This document shows positions 43,001 through 51,687 of a stretch of 64,000 nucleotides of DNA, piece by piece (within the stretch, counting starts at the first letter, position 1; each line of letters starts with the position of its first letter). The position numbers and the translations under genes were made by a program. The notes under the pieces were generated by a model. The model was not told the origin of the DNA. It ran no database searches and was given only the letters and a program-made list of their open reading frames with translations. This DNA comes from Streptomyces resistomycificus (GTDB taxonomy: Bacteria; Actinomycetota; Actinomycetes; Streptomycetales; Streptomycetaceae), in the NCBI RefSeq assembly GCF_001514265.1, contig NZ_KQ948993.1, forward strand, positions 124,001 to 188,000. Reading direction: 5' to 3'.

Positions 43001-46000
43001 CGCGGAAGGTGTCCGGCACGTCCTCACCGCGGCCGAGGGTGTCGGCGGTGAGGCCCGCCCGTATGGGGTTGCCTCCCACCAGCTGGTGCACGCTCTCGGC
43101 CAGCACCAGGTCACCCACCGCGTCCAGGGCGTCCGCGAGGTCCTCCAGCAGCGGCGTCACCGCCGCCCGGTCGTCCGGTGGGACCACCGGCGCCGCGTCG
43201 ATGACGCTGGGCCGGTCGGGAGCGTCGGCCCCGGCCCGCACGAGGGCCATGCCGTCGACGACGTTGCGGGCGGAGATGGCCTCCGCGCTGCGCGCCCACA
43301 ACTGCGCCTCGGGTTCCTCCCCTTGTGGTTCGGGCACGACGGGCAGGGGGAACTGGCGGCGGAACCGTTCGACGAGGTGGTCCAGGCGCGCGTCGTGCAG
43401 GGCCCGTTCGAAGCGGTAGCCCAGCAGGGAGCCCAGGTTCTGGCCTTGGCGTACGCCGCCGAGCAGCCAGCGGGCGACGCGGGCGCGGCGGGAGGTGAGG
43501 TTGACCGCGTAGGTCTGCTCGTGGGGGTCGCTGAGGAAGCCCGAGCGCAGGACCGCCGCCGTGGCCGCGTGCTGGAGTGACGGTGCGTGGATGTAGCCGT
43601 CCTTGTCGGACACCTCGACGGTGGTGACCACGTCGTCCAGTTCGATGTCGGCCTGTTCCCTCTGCTGGGGGGCGCCCAGATTCTCCACCCAGCCGTAGCA
43701 GCCGAACCGGACGCCCTCGACACCGGACGCCCGCAGTTCGGCCAGGCGCAGCGACGCCATCGAGGTGATCCACGCGTCCAGCCGGTGCGAGTAGACGTCG
43801 ATGACCTCCAGCAGCAGTTCTGGCAGCCGCGTCACCGGCACGGCGGCCAGCGTGCGCAGCGCCTGTTCCAGCCGGGGCAGTGCGCCCGCGGCCTGCGCGG
43901 CGGCCGCGACCCGTTCGGCCCGCTCCTGCTCGCCCAGTCCTTCCAGCACGTCGGCGACCAGTTGATCGACCTCGGAGGGGACGGCCAGGGCCCGGCGCAG
44001 GGGGTCGTCGGTGGCTTCGGTGTCGTCGTCGCCCAGGAAGGCCGACCAGTTGGGCAGGAACAGCAGCGCGTCGAGGAATCCGCGGGCGTCCGGTGGGGTT
44101 TCCGGCTGGAGGTCCGGGGGCGCCTCGCCGTCCTCCGGCGCCTGGCCGTCCTCCGGGGGTGGCGTCTCCTCCCCCGGGGCCTCTTCCTCCGCTGCCGGAA
44201 GGTCGTAAAACGTGCTGCGCCGGGGTGGGATCTCCCGCCCCGTGGACAGCTCCACCGGCCACTGAAGGTCGTAGTTCTCGGCGTCCAACTCGCCCGCCAG
44301 GAACGCTCGTACCGCACCCAGGTAGTCCGCGGTGGCCGTCGCTCTGGCCGGGAAGGCGTCGGGGTCCGGGGTGAGCCGGGGGACGAAGTCCGGGGTGCCG
44401 GTCCTGTCGTCGAGGCTCCAGCCGAAGAACGTCGTGCCGTCGCCGCTCGTGGTCCAGCGCAGCGCTCCGTCGGGAGGAAGGCCGGGCAGGCCCGGCCGTG
44501 CCGGGGGCTCGTCGCGCGAGGTCTTCCCGACGGCGAAGTTCGGGCTGTCCATGCGGCGCATGGACAGGCCGGTCGCCACGGGCAGCCGCTGCAGCGCGTC
44601 CACCGCGACCCGGTCGGCCGGCTTGCCCGGCTCGACGCGGGGGATGGCCGGTTCCTCCTCGCCCGTGTCCAGCTCCGTGCGTGAGTCCACCACCGCGCGC
44701 CAGCGTTCCCGCAGCCGCAGCAGCCAGGGCGCGATCAGGGCGTCCACGTTGCCGCCGGTCTGGGGGCGCCAGTCCTCCAGCGCGGTCACGGGCAGGAGTC
44801 CGTACGGCTGCCGGCCTACGCGCAGCATCGGCAGCGGCCCGCGACCGCGGACATGCTCGCAGAGATGGTCGCGGACGGCGCGCCACGGCCGTCCCGGAGC
44901 GGTGCTTTCCTGTTTGGTGCCCAGGTCGAGCGTCGTCAGCGCGGCCTCGGCGAAGCCCTTGCCGAGGGTGGGCCAGGTCAGCAGGGTCAGCGCGGTGACG
45001 GCCGACGGTTCCGCGTCGTCGGCGCCGGAGCAGCCGCGCAGGAACCCGGGGTCCGGCAGGCCGAAGGCTGCCGCGAGCGCGTCGGCCACCGGCCGCTCCC
45101 CCGCCTCCGGGTCGGGCTCCGGGCCCGGGTAGGCGGGTGCCGAGGACCAGCCGGAGCGGGTGTGCGGGGTGTTGTTGGTGGGTGTGCCGGACGGCAGCAG
45201 GCCCAGGCCGCCGGCGAACCTGTGGCCGTGCAGCAGGTCACCCAGCCGGGCGGCTCCGTCCGCGGTCGAGTCGTCCCGCACCCCGACGACCAGCAGTTCG
45301 TCCAGTTGCTCGGGTGCGCCGGGCGGGAGGAGCAGCTCGACGCCCATGCCGGCCGTGACCGCCTCGAACCAGTCCGTCTCCCAGCCCTCCTCCTCGGCCC
45401 GCAGGAGGCCGATCGGCAGCGGGTCGGGCACCGGGCGGCCCAGCTTGTCCACCACCACCTGGCCGTCGAGGAGACCGAGGAAGCGCCAGCGCTTGGGCAT
45501 CACGACCGACTGCGGCCGGTGCTGCCGCGGGTCGTCGGGGCGCGTCACGGGCGGCGGCGAGCCTGGGCGGGCGGCCCGGACCGCCCAGGACGCGCGGGCC
45601 GGGCGCAACTCGGTGAGCACCTGCTGCCAGGCTTGTGGGCCCGGGTCTCGCCAGTACGCGGCGGCGGCGGCCGCCTCGGCGGGGGTGAGCCGGGGGTCGA
45701 ACGGGGAGAGCAGGATGTCGTCCGGGTAGATCCGCACCCGCAGTGTGCTCGGCTCCCACCAGATGGTCTCCACCCGGACCGGCAGGAGCGCGATCGGGGC
45801 GGTGTTGTCGTCGGGGAACAGGGCCGCGCCCTCGCCCAGCGCGCGCGTGAGTTCCTCTTCGGCACTGGCGACCAGACCCTTCAGATCGTCGGCCGTCCGC
45901 TGCAGCTCCGGCAGCGCCGCCTCTGCTTCGGCGAGCAGTTCGGAGCTGGGACGCTGGCCGATCTGGACGGGGTCCGGGAGACCGGCCCTGATGTGGTCCT

Positions 46001-46106
46001 GGAGACGCCGCACGACGGCCAGCTGCTCATCCGCGCGGGCCTGCGCGGTGTCCGCCTCGGTGCGGGCCCGGTCCAACTGCGCGCGGGCGGCGAACACATC
46101 GGTCAT
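40086..46106 (-). CDS. Very large unrecognised protein, 2006 aa
   Basis: The protein starts MTDVFAARAQLDRARTEAD and its first 110 residues look like a coiled coil. Long beta/alpha segments follow, with conserved-looking stretches such as LRVGRQPYGLLPV (around residue 435), DPLWLLTRQWQFGEFAAQ (around 1510) and IVPDYWFPLVPEA near the end, and a Glu/Asp/Pro-rich linker near residue 640. It has no signal peptide or membrane helix. I do not know its function; similar sequences occur in other bacteria as hypothetical proteins, by memory. ATG 46106 is 31 bp after the upstream gene's stop, so it is the last gene of the four-gene leftward operon. Its size alone makes it a likely structural or scaffold component. 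Confidence 0.85.
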   Translation of the reverse strand: MTDVFAARAQLDRARTEADTAQARADEQLAVVRRLQDHIRAGLPDPVQIGQRPSSELLAEAEAALPELQRTADDLKGLVASAEEELTRALGEGAALFPDDNTAPIALLPVRVETIWWEPSTLRVRIYPDDILLSPFDPRLTPAEAAAAAAYWRDPGPQAWQQVLTELRPARASWAVRAARPGSPPPVTRPDDPRQHRPQSVVMPKRWRFLGLLDGQVVVDKLGRPVPDPLPIGLLRAEEEGWETDWFEAVTAGMGVELLLPPGAPEQLDELLVVGVRDDSTADGAARLGDLLHGHRFAGGLGLLPSGTPTNNTPHTRSGWSSAPAYPGPEPDPEAGERPVADALAAAFGLPDPGFLRGCSGADDAEPSAVTALTLLTWPTLGKGFAEAALTTLDLGTKQESTAPGRPWRAVRDHLCEHVRGRGPLPMLRVGRQPYGLLPVTALEDWRPQTGGNVDALIAPWLLRLRERWRAVVDSRTELDTGEEEPAIPRVEPGKPADRVAVDALQRLPVATGLSMRRMDSPNFAVGKTSRDEPPARPGLPGLPPDGALRWTTSGDGTTFFGWSLDDRTGTPDFVPRLTPDPDAFPARATATADYLGAVRAFLAGELDAENYDLQWPVELSTGREIPPRRSTFYDLPAAEEEAPGEETPPPEDGQAPEDGEAPPDLQPETPPDARGFLDALLFLPNWSAFLGDDDTEATDDPLRRALAVPSEVDQLVADVLEGLGEQERAERVAAAAQAAGALPRLEQALRTLAAVPVTRLPELLLEVIDVYSHRLDAWITSMASLRLAELRASGVEGVRFGCYGWVENLGAPQQREQADIELDDVVTTVEVSDKDGYIHAPSLQHAATAAVLRSGFLSDPHEQTYAVNLTSRRARVARWLLGGVRQGQNLGSLLGYRFERALHDARLDHLVERFRRQFPLPVVPEPQGEEPEAQLWARSAEAISARNVVDGMALVRAGADAPDRPSVIDAAPVVPPDDRAAVTPLLEDLADALDAVGDLVLAESVHQLVGGNPIRAGLTADTLGRGEDVPDTFRVLRTPHRARALTHRVGALLPAEPASPTGWPADPVAALQPALEAWAAHLLGPAAGWTLTGVLGRPAAGDGQDDTSPFELTADRLGSGALRTVLDAAAVEPAGLRRAVQNAMGVTPDTPVTFDGPGWSGLRGRAVRIRALLSTAQPLLPPHLPEDPAGRAVDTTGLRTRLAAFAASPLVAGHPAEAKLRELAAEQVTPDSVESWLSRARTALTEVLGADVPLLPALTATTPPPAGRGGLPGADVEDWLRRNAAVRPMVRTLHETLLLAGTRAERSERLCAAQHPTTEADAWIGGTFPAGQRPPATTHLVWHAPADTPPGAAVTGVVLDEWIELLPGSDQPPPPTPTTPAGAAPQTELTGVAFHYDRPDAKAPHNVLIAVPPNLERGWTSDGLVQVLRETLELAKLRAVDRADLPMLDDLVPAIRISQHNATGRALARLETRRPNTDPDGPFRLEPNHRTDEVESGLAARVHDPLWLLTRQWQFGEFAAQDAGSPAVVRMTGSSAPIDAWRSAGAQEWVPYDPRLGPLDGHVEDEPVLVDERLRAEGGAALLRMCDDAGVLGAALTALAPHRLQDGRPDTSLVGLLDGRMPDAESVTAALDAGTFDSGPDPRVGEVAARWRSWWAGQLAERGPDCFDPHRFEYAAEVSTGGTVLRAQEYQGDGLDWYSLDVHPDPDSEAAPQGPAVPFSEEGLPSTVRYGGLPADRFWEMEDARVDLGAADVSTLDTGRLLLISFATVFGNDWFLVPLEVPTASLTVLDRLLVRDVFGRHHLVRRAGQDDPAWSMFTLDSPDPDHPAASGLLMLPTERGQAGQPLERVVLARDELANLAWAVQHHYTDGRGEPVDRRDRWARSAQAEPIVPGELPAYAVQTIVPDYWFPLVPEAVRTAEIRFRLADLTAPGLDSRPEGRLITPRLWVHEEEVPRDGAYVTRRPVLARWFDGSWHSWVRREKAPGTGESSSGLAFDTVRPTEPWP

Positions 46107-46137
46107 GGCAGGGGTGCTCCTCTCCTCGGCACGGTCC

Positions 46138-48714
46138 TCAGCCGCCCAGCAGCGCGGTGGCCCGGAAGGCCAGTTGGAACGGCTGCTGGAAGGCGATGCG
46201 GGCCATGTCGGCGGCGTCCCGGCCCCATACCGGCGGATCGGGCGGTGGTGGCTCGTCGGCGGGTGGGGTGGGCTGGGGCGGGACATGGCCCAGCAGGACG
46301 CTGGCGCCGACGGCCACGCGGACGCCCTCCCAGGTGAGGTCCGCCCAGGACTTCATCTGCGCGGGCTGGGTGCCCGAGTCGAACCCGAACTGGGTCCCGC
46401 GCATCGGTTCGCGGAACACGAAGAACCAGTCCTCGGCGCGGGCCCGCGCCGCGTCGAGCCCGGCGAACAGGTAGAGCACGGTGGACTCGTCCAGCGCCAG
46501 CGGGGTGGCCGTCACTCCGTCGAACGCCGGGGGCAGCTCGCCCCCCACTCCGCGTACGGCGAGCAGCGCGGTGCCGGGGAAGCGGCGCAACAGCTCCCCG
46601 CGTACGAGCAGGACCAGGTTGCCCGCGCCTCCGGTGCGCAGGTGGCTGCCCAGCGGGGCGTCGGGCGACCACAGGGCGATCTCCTCGACGTCGGCGTCGT
46701 CGCCGGGCCAGAACCGGGCGAACGGGGTGCCGCGCTGGTCGGTGGGGAACTCGCGCCACAGCAGCTCCCGGTTGAACTCGTGGTTGAGCCCGACCAGAGT
46801 CGCGGCGATGAACTCGGGGTTGGTCTCCAGCAGGGTCACCGAGTCCGGCGGCAGCGCGCTGATGCCGGGCAGCGCCCATTCCGGCCAACGCGCCAGCAGT
46901 TCCTCGGCGATCGGCACGGTGAACCTCGGGTGGGCCATGATCGGGCGCAGGGGACGGTCGTCCTCGTCGCGCCGCGCCCAGAAGTCGGCGGGGATGCGGT
47001 CGGTCATCCGCAGCACCTGCAGCCGCATGGGGTCGATCCGCCGTCGCAGGTCGACCGGCAGGCCCGGGTTGTCGGCGTCGCCCGAGAGGTTCATGCCCAT
47101 GTCCATCAGGCCCTGCACAAGTACCGGTTCGGGCACCGGGGCGTCAGGTTCCGTGACGCGGCCCACGCGGCGGGCCAGCGCACCGCCGGTGCGGGTCAGC
47201 CGGACGAACGAGGTGTCGGCGGCTCCGGTCGGCACCTTGTCGGCCGAGGCCAGCAGGCCGGCCAGGGTGACCCCTGGCGCCTCCGCGTCCTGCTGGGGGG
47301 CGGCCACGTGCACGCGTCCGCTGACCGGCGCCATGACCGTGACCAGGTCGGCCACTCCCAGGGGGTCGAGGTGCTTGTGCTGGGCCCGTTCGGCCGCGAC
47401 GGCGGCCAGTTCGCCGGCCGCCAGCATCCGGTTGGCCTGCCGGATCTCGCCGACCTGCTCCCAGGCCCGGGCCATCAGGAACTCCTGCTCCAGTTGCACG
47501 TAGCGGGTGCCGAGGGCGGCGGCCACCCGGCGGCGGACCTCCAGGTTGAGCGTGCTCATCCAGCTGTCCGGCTCGGCGGGCACGGTCTGCCGACCGGTGT
47601 GGTGGCTGCCGTAGAGCGGCGGGGCGACGGCGACGGTGTCCGGGGTGCCGACGGGCTCCGCCCCCTGCCCATCCCCCTCCTCCTGTCCGTCGGCCGGTTC
47701 TTCCACGATCTCCTCGCGGCGCCGGGCCGGAGCGTCCAGGCGCTCGCCGAGCAGGGCACGGAACCGGTCCTGAGCGGTGGGGTCGGTCCAGGTCTCGGGC
47801 GCCGCCGTGCCAGGCGCCCGCAGAGCTCCGTCCATGGCCACGGTCGCTGGTGCGAGGGGTTCCTCGGCGGGCCAGGGGCGGCCGACGTCGATGGTCCGGG
47901 TGCCGAGCCCGGCCGCGGCCGCGGGTGTGAAGCGCAGTCGACGGGCCAGTTCCTCGAAGGTGCCCGCCTTTCCGGTGCGGAAGGTCCACCAGTGGTACAC
48001 GGGGAGGTCCACGGTGTCCCTGCCGGCGACCGGCCAGGCGTCCGCCGTGGCCGCTCCCACGGGCGTCGCTCGCAGGCCGGCGTCGCGTCCGGCCGCGGTG
48101 GCGGGCACCACGGCGGCGATCCATCCGCGGTCCGGCGCCAGCCGGCGCGGGCACAGCAGCCGTCCGACGACGTCGGCCGCGTGGTGGCGCACCTTCTGCT
48201 CGACGAGCCGCCGAGCGCTCTCACCGTCGGTGACGTCGGCGGGCAGGCGTGCCTCCACGTGGGCCCACGCCCACCGCTCGGCGAGGGGAGGCAGCGCGGC
48301 GACCGGGGCGGTCAGCACCGGCAGCGGGTGCGCGTCGCGCGGTGGGGCCGCTTCGTCCTCGGCCAGCACGACCAGCACGACCCAGGGCTGCGGGGTCGGT
48401 CCGCCCCCTGCGACCGCCGTGCCCGGGGACAGCAGCCAGGGCAGGTCGGCGTGCGCCAGCTCGACACCGGCCATCACGTTCTCCGCGGCGTCGGGCGTGC
48501 CGGGCGGCGGTTCCTCCCGCAGCACCATGGTGCGGTCGAAGCCGAACACGTCCCCGGGCCCCACGAGCGACAGCGTCGGTCCCTTCACCGGTGGCGGTTC
48601 CTCGCGCCCGCCGCCGATGTCACGGACGAACCGCACCGATGTCGCCAGCTCCTGACCGGTGACGGAGGCGGCGGCGCCGACCCGCGCCGAGGAGAAGAAC
48701 CATCGCGTGCTCAT
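46138..48714 (-). CDS. Unrecognised protein, 858 aa
   Basis: The protein starts MSTRWFFSSARVGAAASVTGQ. It contains a conserved-looking LLWREFPTDQRGTPFARFWPG segment near residue 690 and an acidic linker (EEPADGQEEGDGQG) near residue 345. No signal peptide, membrane segment or known catalytic motif is evident. The LLWREFPTDQRG motif is familiar from large hypothetical proteins of other bacteria, but no function is known to me. It is the third gene of the operon WD40, DUF6603-like, this, and the 2006-aa gene; gaps are 55 bp before it and 31 bp after it. Its partners suggest it is part of a multi-protein assembly. Confidence 0.83.
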   Translation of the reverse strand: MSTRWFFSSARVGAAASVTGQELATSVRFVRDIGGGREEPPPVKGPTLSLVGPGDVFGFDRTMVLREEPPPGTPDAAENVMAGVELAHADLPWLLSPGTAVAGGGPTPQPWVVLVVLAEDEAAPPRDAHPLPVLTAPVAALPPLAERWAWAHVEARLPADVTDGESARRLVEQKVRHHAADVVGRLLCPRRLAPDRGWIAAVVPATAAGRDAGLRATPVGAATADAWPVAGRDTVDLPVYHWWTFRTGKAGTFEELARRLRFTPAAAAGLGTRTIDVGRPWPAEEPLAPATVAMDGALRAPGTAAPETWTDPTAQDRFRALLGERLDAPARRREEIVEEPADGQEEGDGQGAEPVGTPDTVAVAPPLYGSHHTGRQTVPAEPDSWMSTLNLEVRRRVAAALGTRYVQLEQEFLMARAWEQVGEIRQANRMLAAGELAAVAAERAQHKHLDPLGVADLVTVMAPVSGRVHVAAPQQDAEAPGVTLAGLLASADKVPTGAADTSFVRLTRTGGALARRVGRVTEPDAPVPEPVLVQGLMDMGMNLSGDADNPGLPVDLRRRIDPMRLQVLRMTDRIPADFWARRDEDDRPLRPIMAHPRFTVPIAEELLARWPEWALPGISALPPDSVTLLETNPEFIAATLVGLNHEFNRELLWREFPTDQRGTPFARFWPGDDADVEEIALWSPDAPLGSHLRTGGAGNLVLLVRGELLRRFPGTALLAVRGVGGELPPAFDGVTATPLALDESTVLYLFAGLDAARARAEDWFFVFREPMRGTQFGFDSGTQPAQMKSWADLTWEGVRVAVGASVLLGHVPPQPTPPADEPPPPDPPVWGRDAADMARIAFQQPFQLAFRATALLGG

Positions 48715-48769
48715 ACGTCGCTCCCGGCGGGGTCGAGGGGCCGTGGCGTGCGTCGCCTGGAGGGGGCGC

Positions 48770-51682
48770 TCATCGGGGCAGCTCCCAGCTCTCGACGAGC
48801 CGCAGCGCCTGCTGCGGCTCGTCGAGTTGTCCGCGTACCGCTTCCCAGGCGTCGGTCGTCGCGTTGACCAGGCTGACGTCGTCGAGCAGGGGCGTCAGAT
48901 CGTCGGCCCTGGCGACGCTCAGCGTGGACGGGCGTACCCGGACGGCCGCCGCGGGAGTGCTCCACCGTTCCAACCGCTCGGCGGCGCTGACGGCGTGGAC
49001 GGCTTCGAGGCGGAAGAGGCCCGGCCAGAAGGAGAACCGCCGCTCGGGCAGGGGCGGTTCGTAGCCGGTCTCGTACCCGTCGTCGACGTGGTGGCCGGCG
49101 CCGAGCCGGGTGCCGTCGTCGGCGCGGGTCCGCAGTCCGCCGGCGTGGCTGACGAACGCGGGCTCGGTGAGCTGCTGGTCCTCGGTGAGGTCGAAGAACT
49201 CGCCGGGCACGAAACGCTCGGCCAGCGGGGGGAGTCCGGCGGCGGGCTGCGGCGCGCCCAGGGTGACCTCCGCGATCGTCCAGGTCTGCACCGGCACCGG
49301 CCGCCGCTCGAACCGGGAGATCGGCACGCCCAGCGGAACCACGCGCTGGGTGACGCGCAACCCGGCGTCGGGGTGTACCAGGCTGCCGTTGTTCAGTTTG
49401 TCGTTCGCCGCGGGGGTGAACACCAGCGCGGTCCGTTCGGCGGCCGGCCGCTCCGCGGCCCAGGCCTTGGTCTGCGCCAGCTCGACGGTCAGCGCCTCGA
49501 TCGGATTGCGTCCGGCCCGCTGTGCGACCGCCGGCGGTGAGCCCCAGCGGACGTCGAAGTCCAGCTCGACGTCCCAGAACAGCACCGAGATGCTGCCGGT
49601 GCCGAACGCGTGCCAGGGAGCCGGGCCCTCCAGGGTGAAGTCCAGGGCGATGCCGGCCAGTCGGCGGCCGAACGCGCGCACCGCCACCCCGGCCCGTACG
49701 TGTACGGCGAACGCGAACACCGGGTCGAAGGCGAACAGCGCGTCCAGTCCGAGCCAGCCCTGCACCCCGCAGCCGGCGATCGACGCGTCCAACTGGACCT
49801 GGCCCCCGAACATCACCGCGTTGGAGGTGACGGCGAAGTAGGCCTCCATGCGCAGTCCGAAGCCGTTGCCCGGGGCCAGGTCGACCTGGAGCCGGCTCAG
49901 CGCGGGCACCCTGGCGGGGCGGGTGTAGCGGGGGTGGAAGCCACCGGCGGACAGGACGAACTCCGGCTGCCGCCCGCCGCGTACGAGCAGGTACATCTCG
50001 CCGCGCACGGCCAGTCCCACGATCCACGAGCCGGACAGCGACACCAGCAGTTCGACCAGGGGGACGGCAGGCTCGATCCGGCCGAGCACACTCGCCTGGA
50101 GGCGGACGAGCGGCACCGCCGGGTCGGGCAGCCCGACCAGCAGCCGTCCCACCAGAACGGCCCGCGCCGGGGCGGGCAGTTCCAGGATCAGCGCGCCGGA
50201 CAGCGACACCATCCGTCCGCCCCAGGTCATGCGGACCATCGGCCCGACCAGGAACCGGCCGGGGGCCACCGGGAACGCCGAACCGAGGGACGTGAAGATC
50301 TCCTGGGCGCGTTCCACCGCGCGGTCCGGGAACAGCACGTGGTCGGCGTTGCCGTCGCAGACCATCTGCTGCAGTGCGGTGATGTCGACACGCCGGTTGA
50401 CGCCGACCAGTCCGCCGACCGCGTCCAGCGCGAACCCCAGCCCGAGTTGGATGCCGGGGGGCGGGAACTGGGCGGAGAGCAGCACCAGGAAGCTGGTGGG
50501 GGTGTTTTCGTCCGGTGGCCGGAACAGGGCGACGGCCTGCAGGCGCAGCACGCCGAGGTCGATCGAGATCAGCCCCGCGTAGCCCTGGTCCGGTGGGCGG
50601 GCGCGCCGGACCACACCGCCCCCGGACACCGGCGGCAGCTTGAGCTCGGTGCCGATGCCCTCCGGGAACAGGTCGCGCGGGCGCGGGTCGACGCCGGGGC
50701 GGGCCCCGTTCGAGAACGTCAGGGGCAGGGCGAAGCCGGCCCCGTCCAGGAAGACCCGCAGCGGCAGCCCCGGCAGCCCGGCGGTGGCCGACACGGACAG
50801 CGCCAGAAGCGGCTCGCCCCCGTCCGAGGTCAGCTCCAGGGCGGCCCCCCGGGTGGACACGTGCGGTGCGTTCAGCCGCAGCGGGAGGGGGACGCGAAGG
50901 GCGCCCCCGGCGAAGCGCAGACCGCCGGTCCGGTCCGCCCGTACGGTGACGTCGACCGGCTCGGCTCCGCCGGCCATGGGACTCGCCCCGCCGACGCCGA
51001 CCAGCTTGGCCAGCGCGGCCGGCAGGACGGCGGCGGTGAGCCGACGGAGCTCGACCTCGACGGCGGCGGGTGTGCCGGGGGCCGCGGTCACGGTGAGGGC
51101 CATGCCGTCGACGCCGATGCCCGGCCCCTCGGACATTCCGGCGGTCATCCGGCCGGTGCGCTGGAGTTTGATCGTCGCGGTGCCGCCGGGCGGCGCGGGC
51201 GGCAGCCCGGGGCCGAAGGCGGCGTCCCAGCCCTCGGGGGCGGTGATGGTCGCCTCCACGCTCCACGACTGCGCGGCCGTCGGCGGCAGGGACAGGGCCG
51301 CCCCCGGGGTGACCACCACGTCGAACACCGGGCCGTCCGGGGTCACTCCGAGCACGGCGCGCCCGGGCGCGGGCCCGGACGGGTCAGTCAGCACCAGCGC
51401 CACTCCCAGGGGCGCGCCGGGCGCCCGCCGCCAGCCGTGCAGCCGCAGCGGCGCCGGTGAGTCGGCGGCCAGGTCGCCGAGCATCTCGCGTACGAGCTCC
51501 ACCAGGGAGTTGCCCGCGGGCAGCCGGTCGTGCACGGCGAGCAGCCGTCCGGCGAGTACGGTGCCGGCTGCGGACGGATCCTCGCCGAGTTCGGGCAGTT
51601 GACCGACCAGGCCGGCCACGGCGTCCTTGGCCAGCGTGCGCAGTTGGCCGGCGAGGTGGTCCAGGAGTTGCTGCGGATCCAT
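48770..51682 (-). CDS. DUF6603-domain protein, 970 aa
   Basis: The protein starts MDPQQLLDHLAGQLRTLAKDAVAGLVGQ. The central part, roughly residues 390-640, has GVNRRVDITALQQMV, VLFPDRAVERAQEIF, AFPVAPGRFLVGPMVRMTWGG and LSAGGFHPRY, matching what I recall of DUF6603, a domain of unknown function. Beta-rich repeats fill the remainder. No signal peptide is seen. ATG 51682 lies 5 bp after the WD40 gene's stop, so the two are co-transcribed. The function is unknown; context suggests a structural part of the same assembly as the 858-aa and 2006-aa proteins. The DUF name rests on memory of the family and needs a profile search. Confidence 0.8.
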   Translation of the reverse strand: MDPQQLLDHLAGQLRTLAKDAVAGLVGQLPELGEDPSAAGTVLAGRLLAVHDRLPAGNSLVELVREMLGDLAADSPAPLRLHGWRRAPGAPLGVALVLTDPSGPAPGRAVLGVTPDGPVFDVVVTPGAALSLPPTAAQSWSVEATITAPEGWDAAFGPGLPPAPPGGTATIKLQRTGRMTAGMSEGPGIGVDGMALTVTAAPGTPAAVEVELRRLTAAVLPAALAKLVGVGGASPMAGGAEPVDVTVRADRTGGLRFAGGALRVPLPLRLNAPHVSTRGAALELTSDGGEPLLALSVSATAGLPGLPLRVFLDGAGFALPLTFSNGARPGVDPRPRDLFPEGIGTELKLPPVSGGGVVRRARPPDQGYAGLISIDLGVLRLQAVALFRPPDENTPTSFLVLLSAQFPPPGIQLGLGFALDAVGGLVGVNRRVDITALQQMVCDGNADHVLFPDRAVERAQEIFTSLGSAFPVAPGRFLVGPMVRMTWGGRMVSLSGALILELPAPARAVLVGRLLVGLPDPAVPLVRLQASVLGRIEPAVPLVELLVSLSGSWIVGLAVRGEMYLLVRGGRQPEFVLSAGGFHPRYTRPARVPALSRLQVDLAPGNGFGLRMEAYFAVTSNAVMFGGQVQLDASIAGCGVQGWLGLDALFAFDPVFAFAVHVRAGVAVRAFGRRLAGIALDFTLEGPAPWHAFGTGSISVLFWDVELDFDVRWGSPPAVAQRAGRNPIEALTVELAQTKAWAAERPAAERTALVFTPAANDKLNNGSLVHPDAGLRVTQRVVPLGVPISRFERRPVPVQTWTIAEVTLGAPQPAAGLPPLAERFVPGEFFDLTEDQQLTEPAFVSHAGGLRTRADDGTRLGAGHHVDDGYETGYEPPLPERRFSFWPGLFRLEAVHAVSAAERLERWSTPAAAVRVRPSTLSVARADDLTPLLDDVSLVNATTDAWEAVRGQLDEPQQALRLVESWELPR

Positions 51683-51687
51683 GGCTG

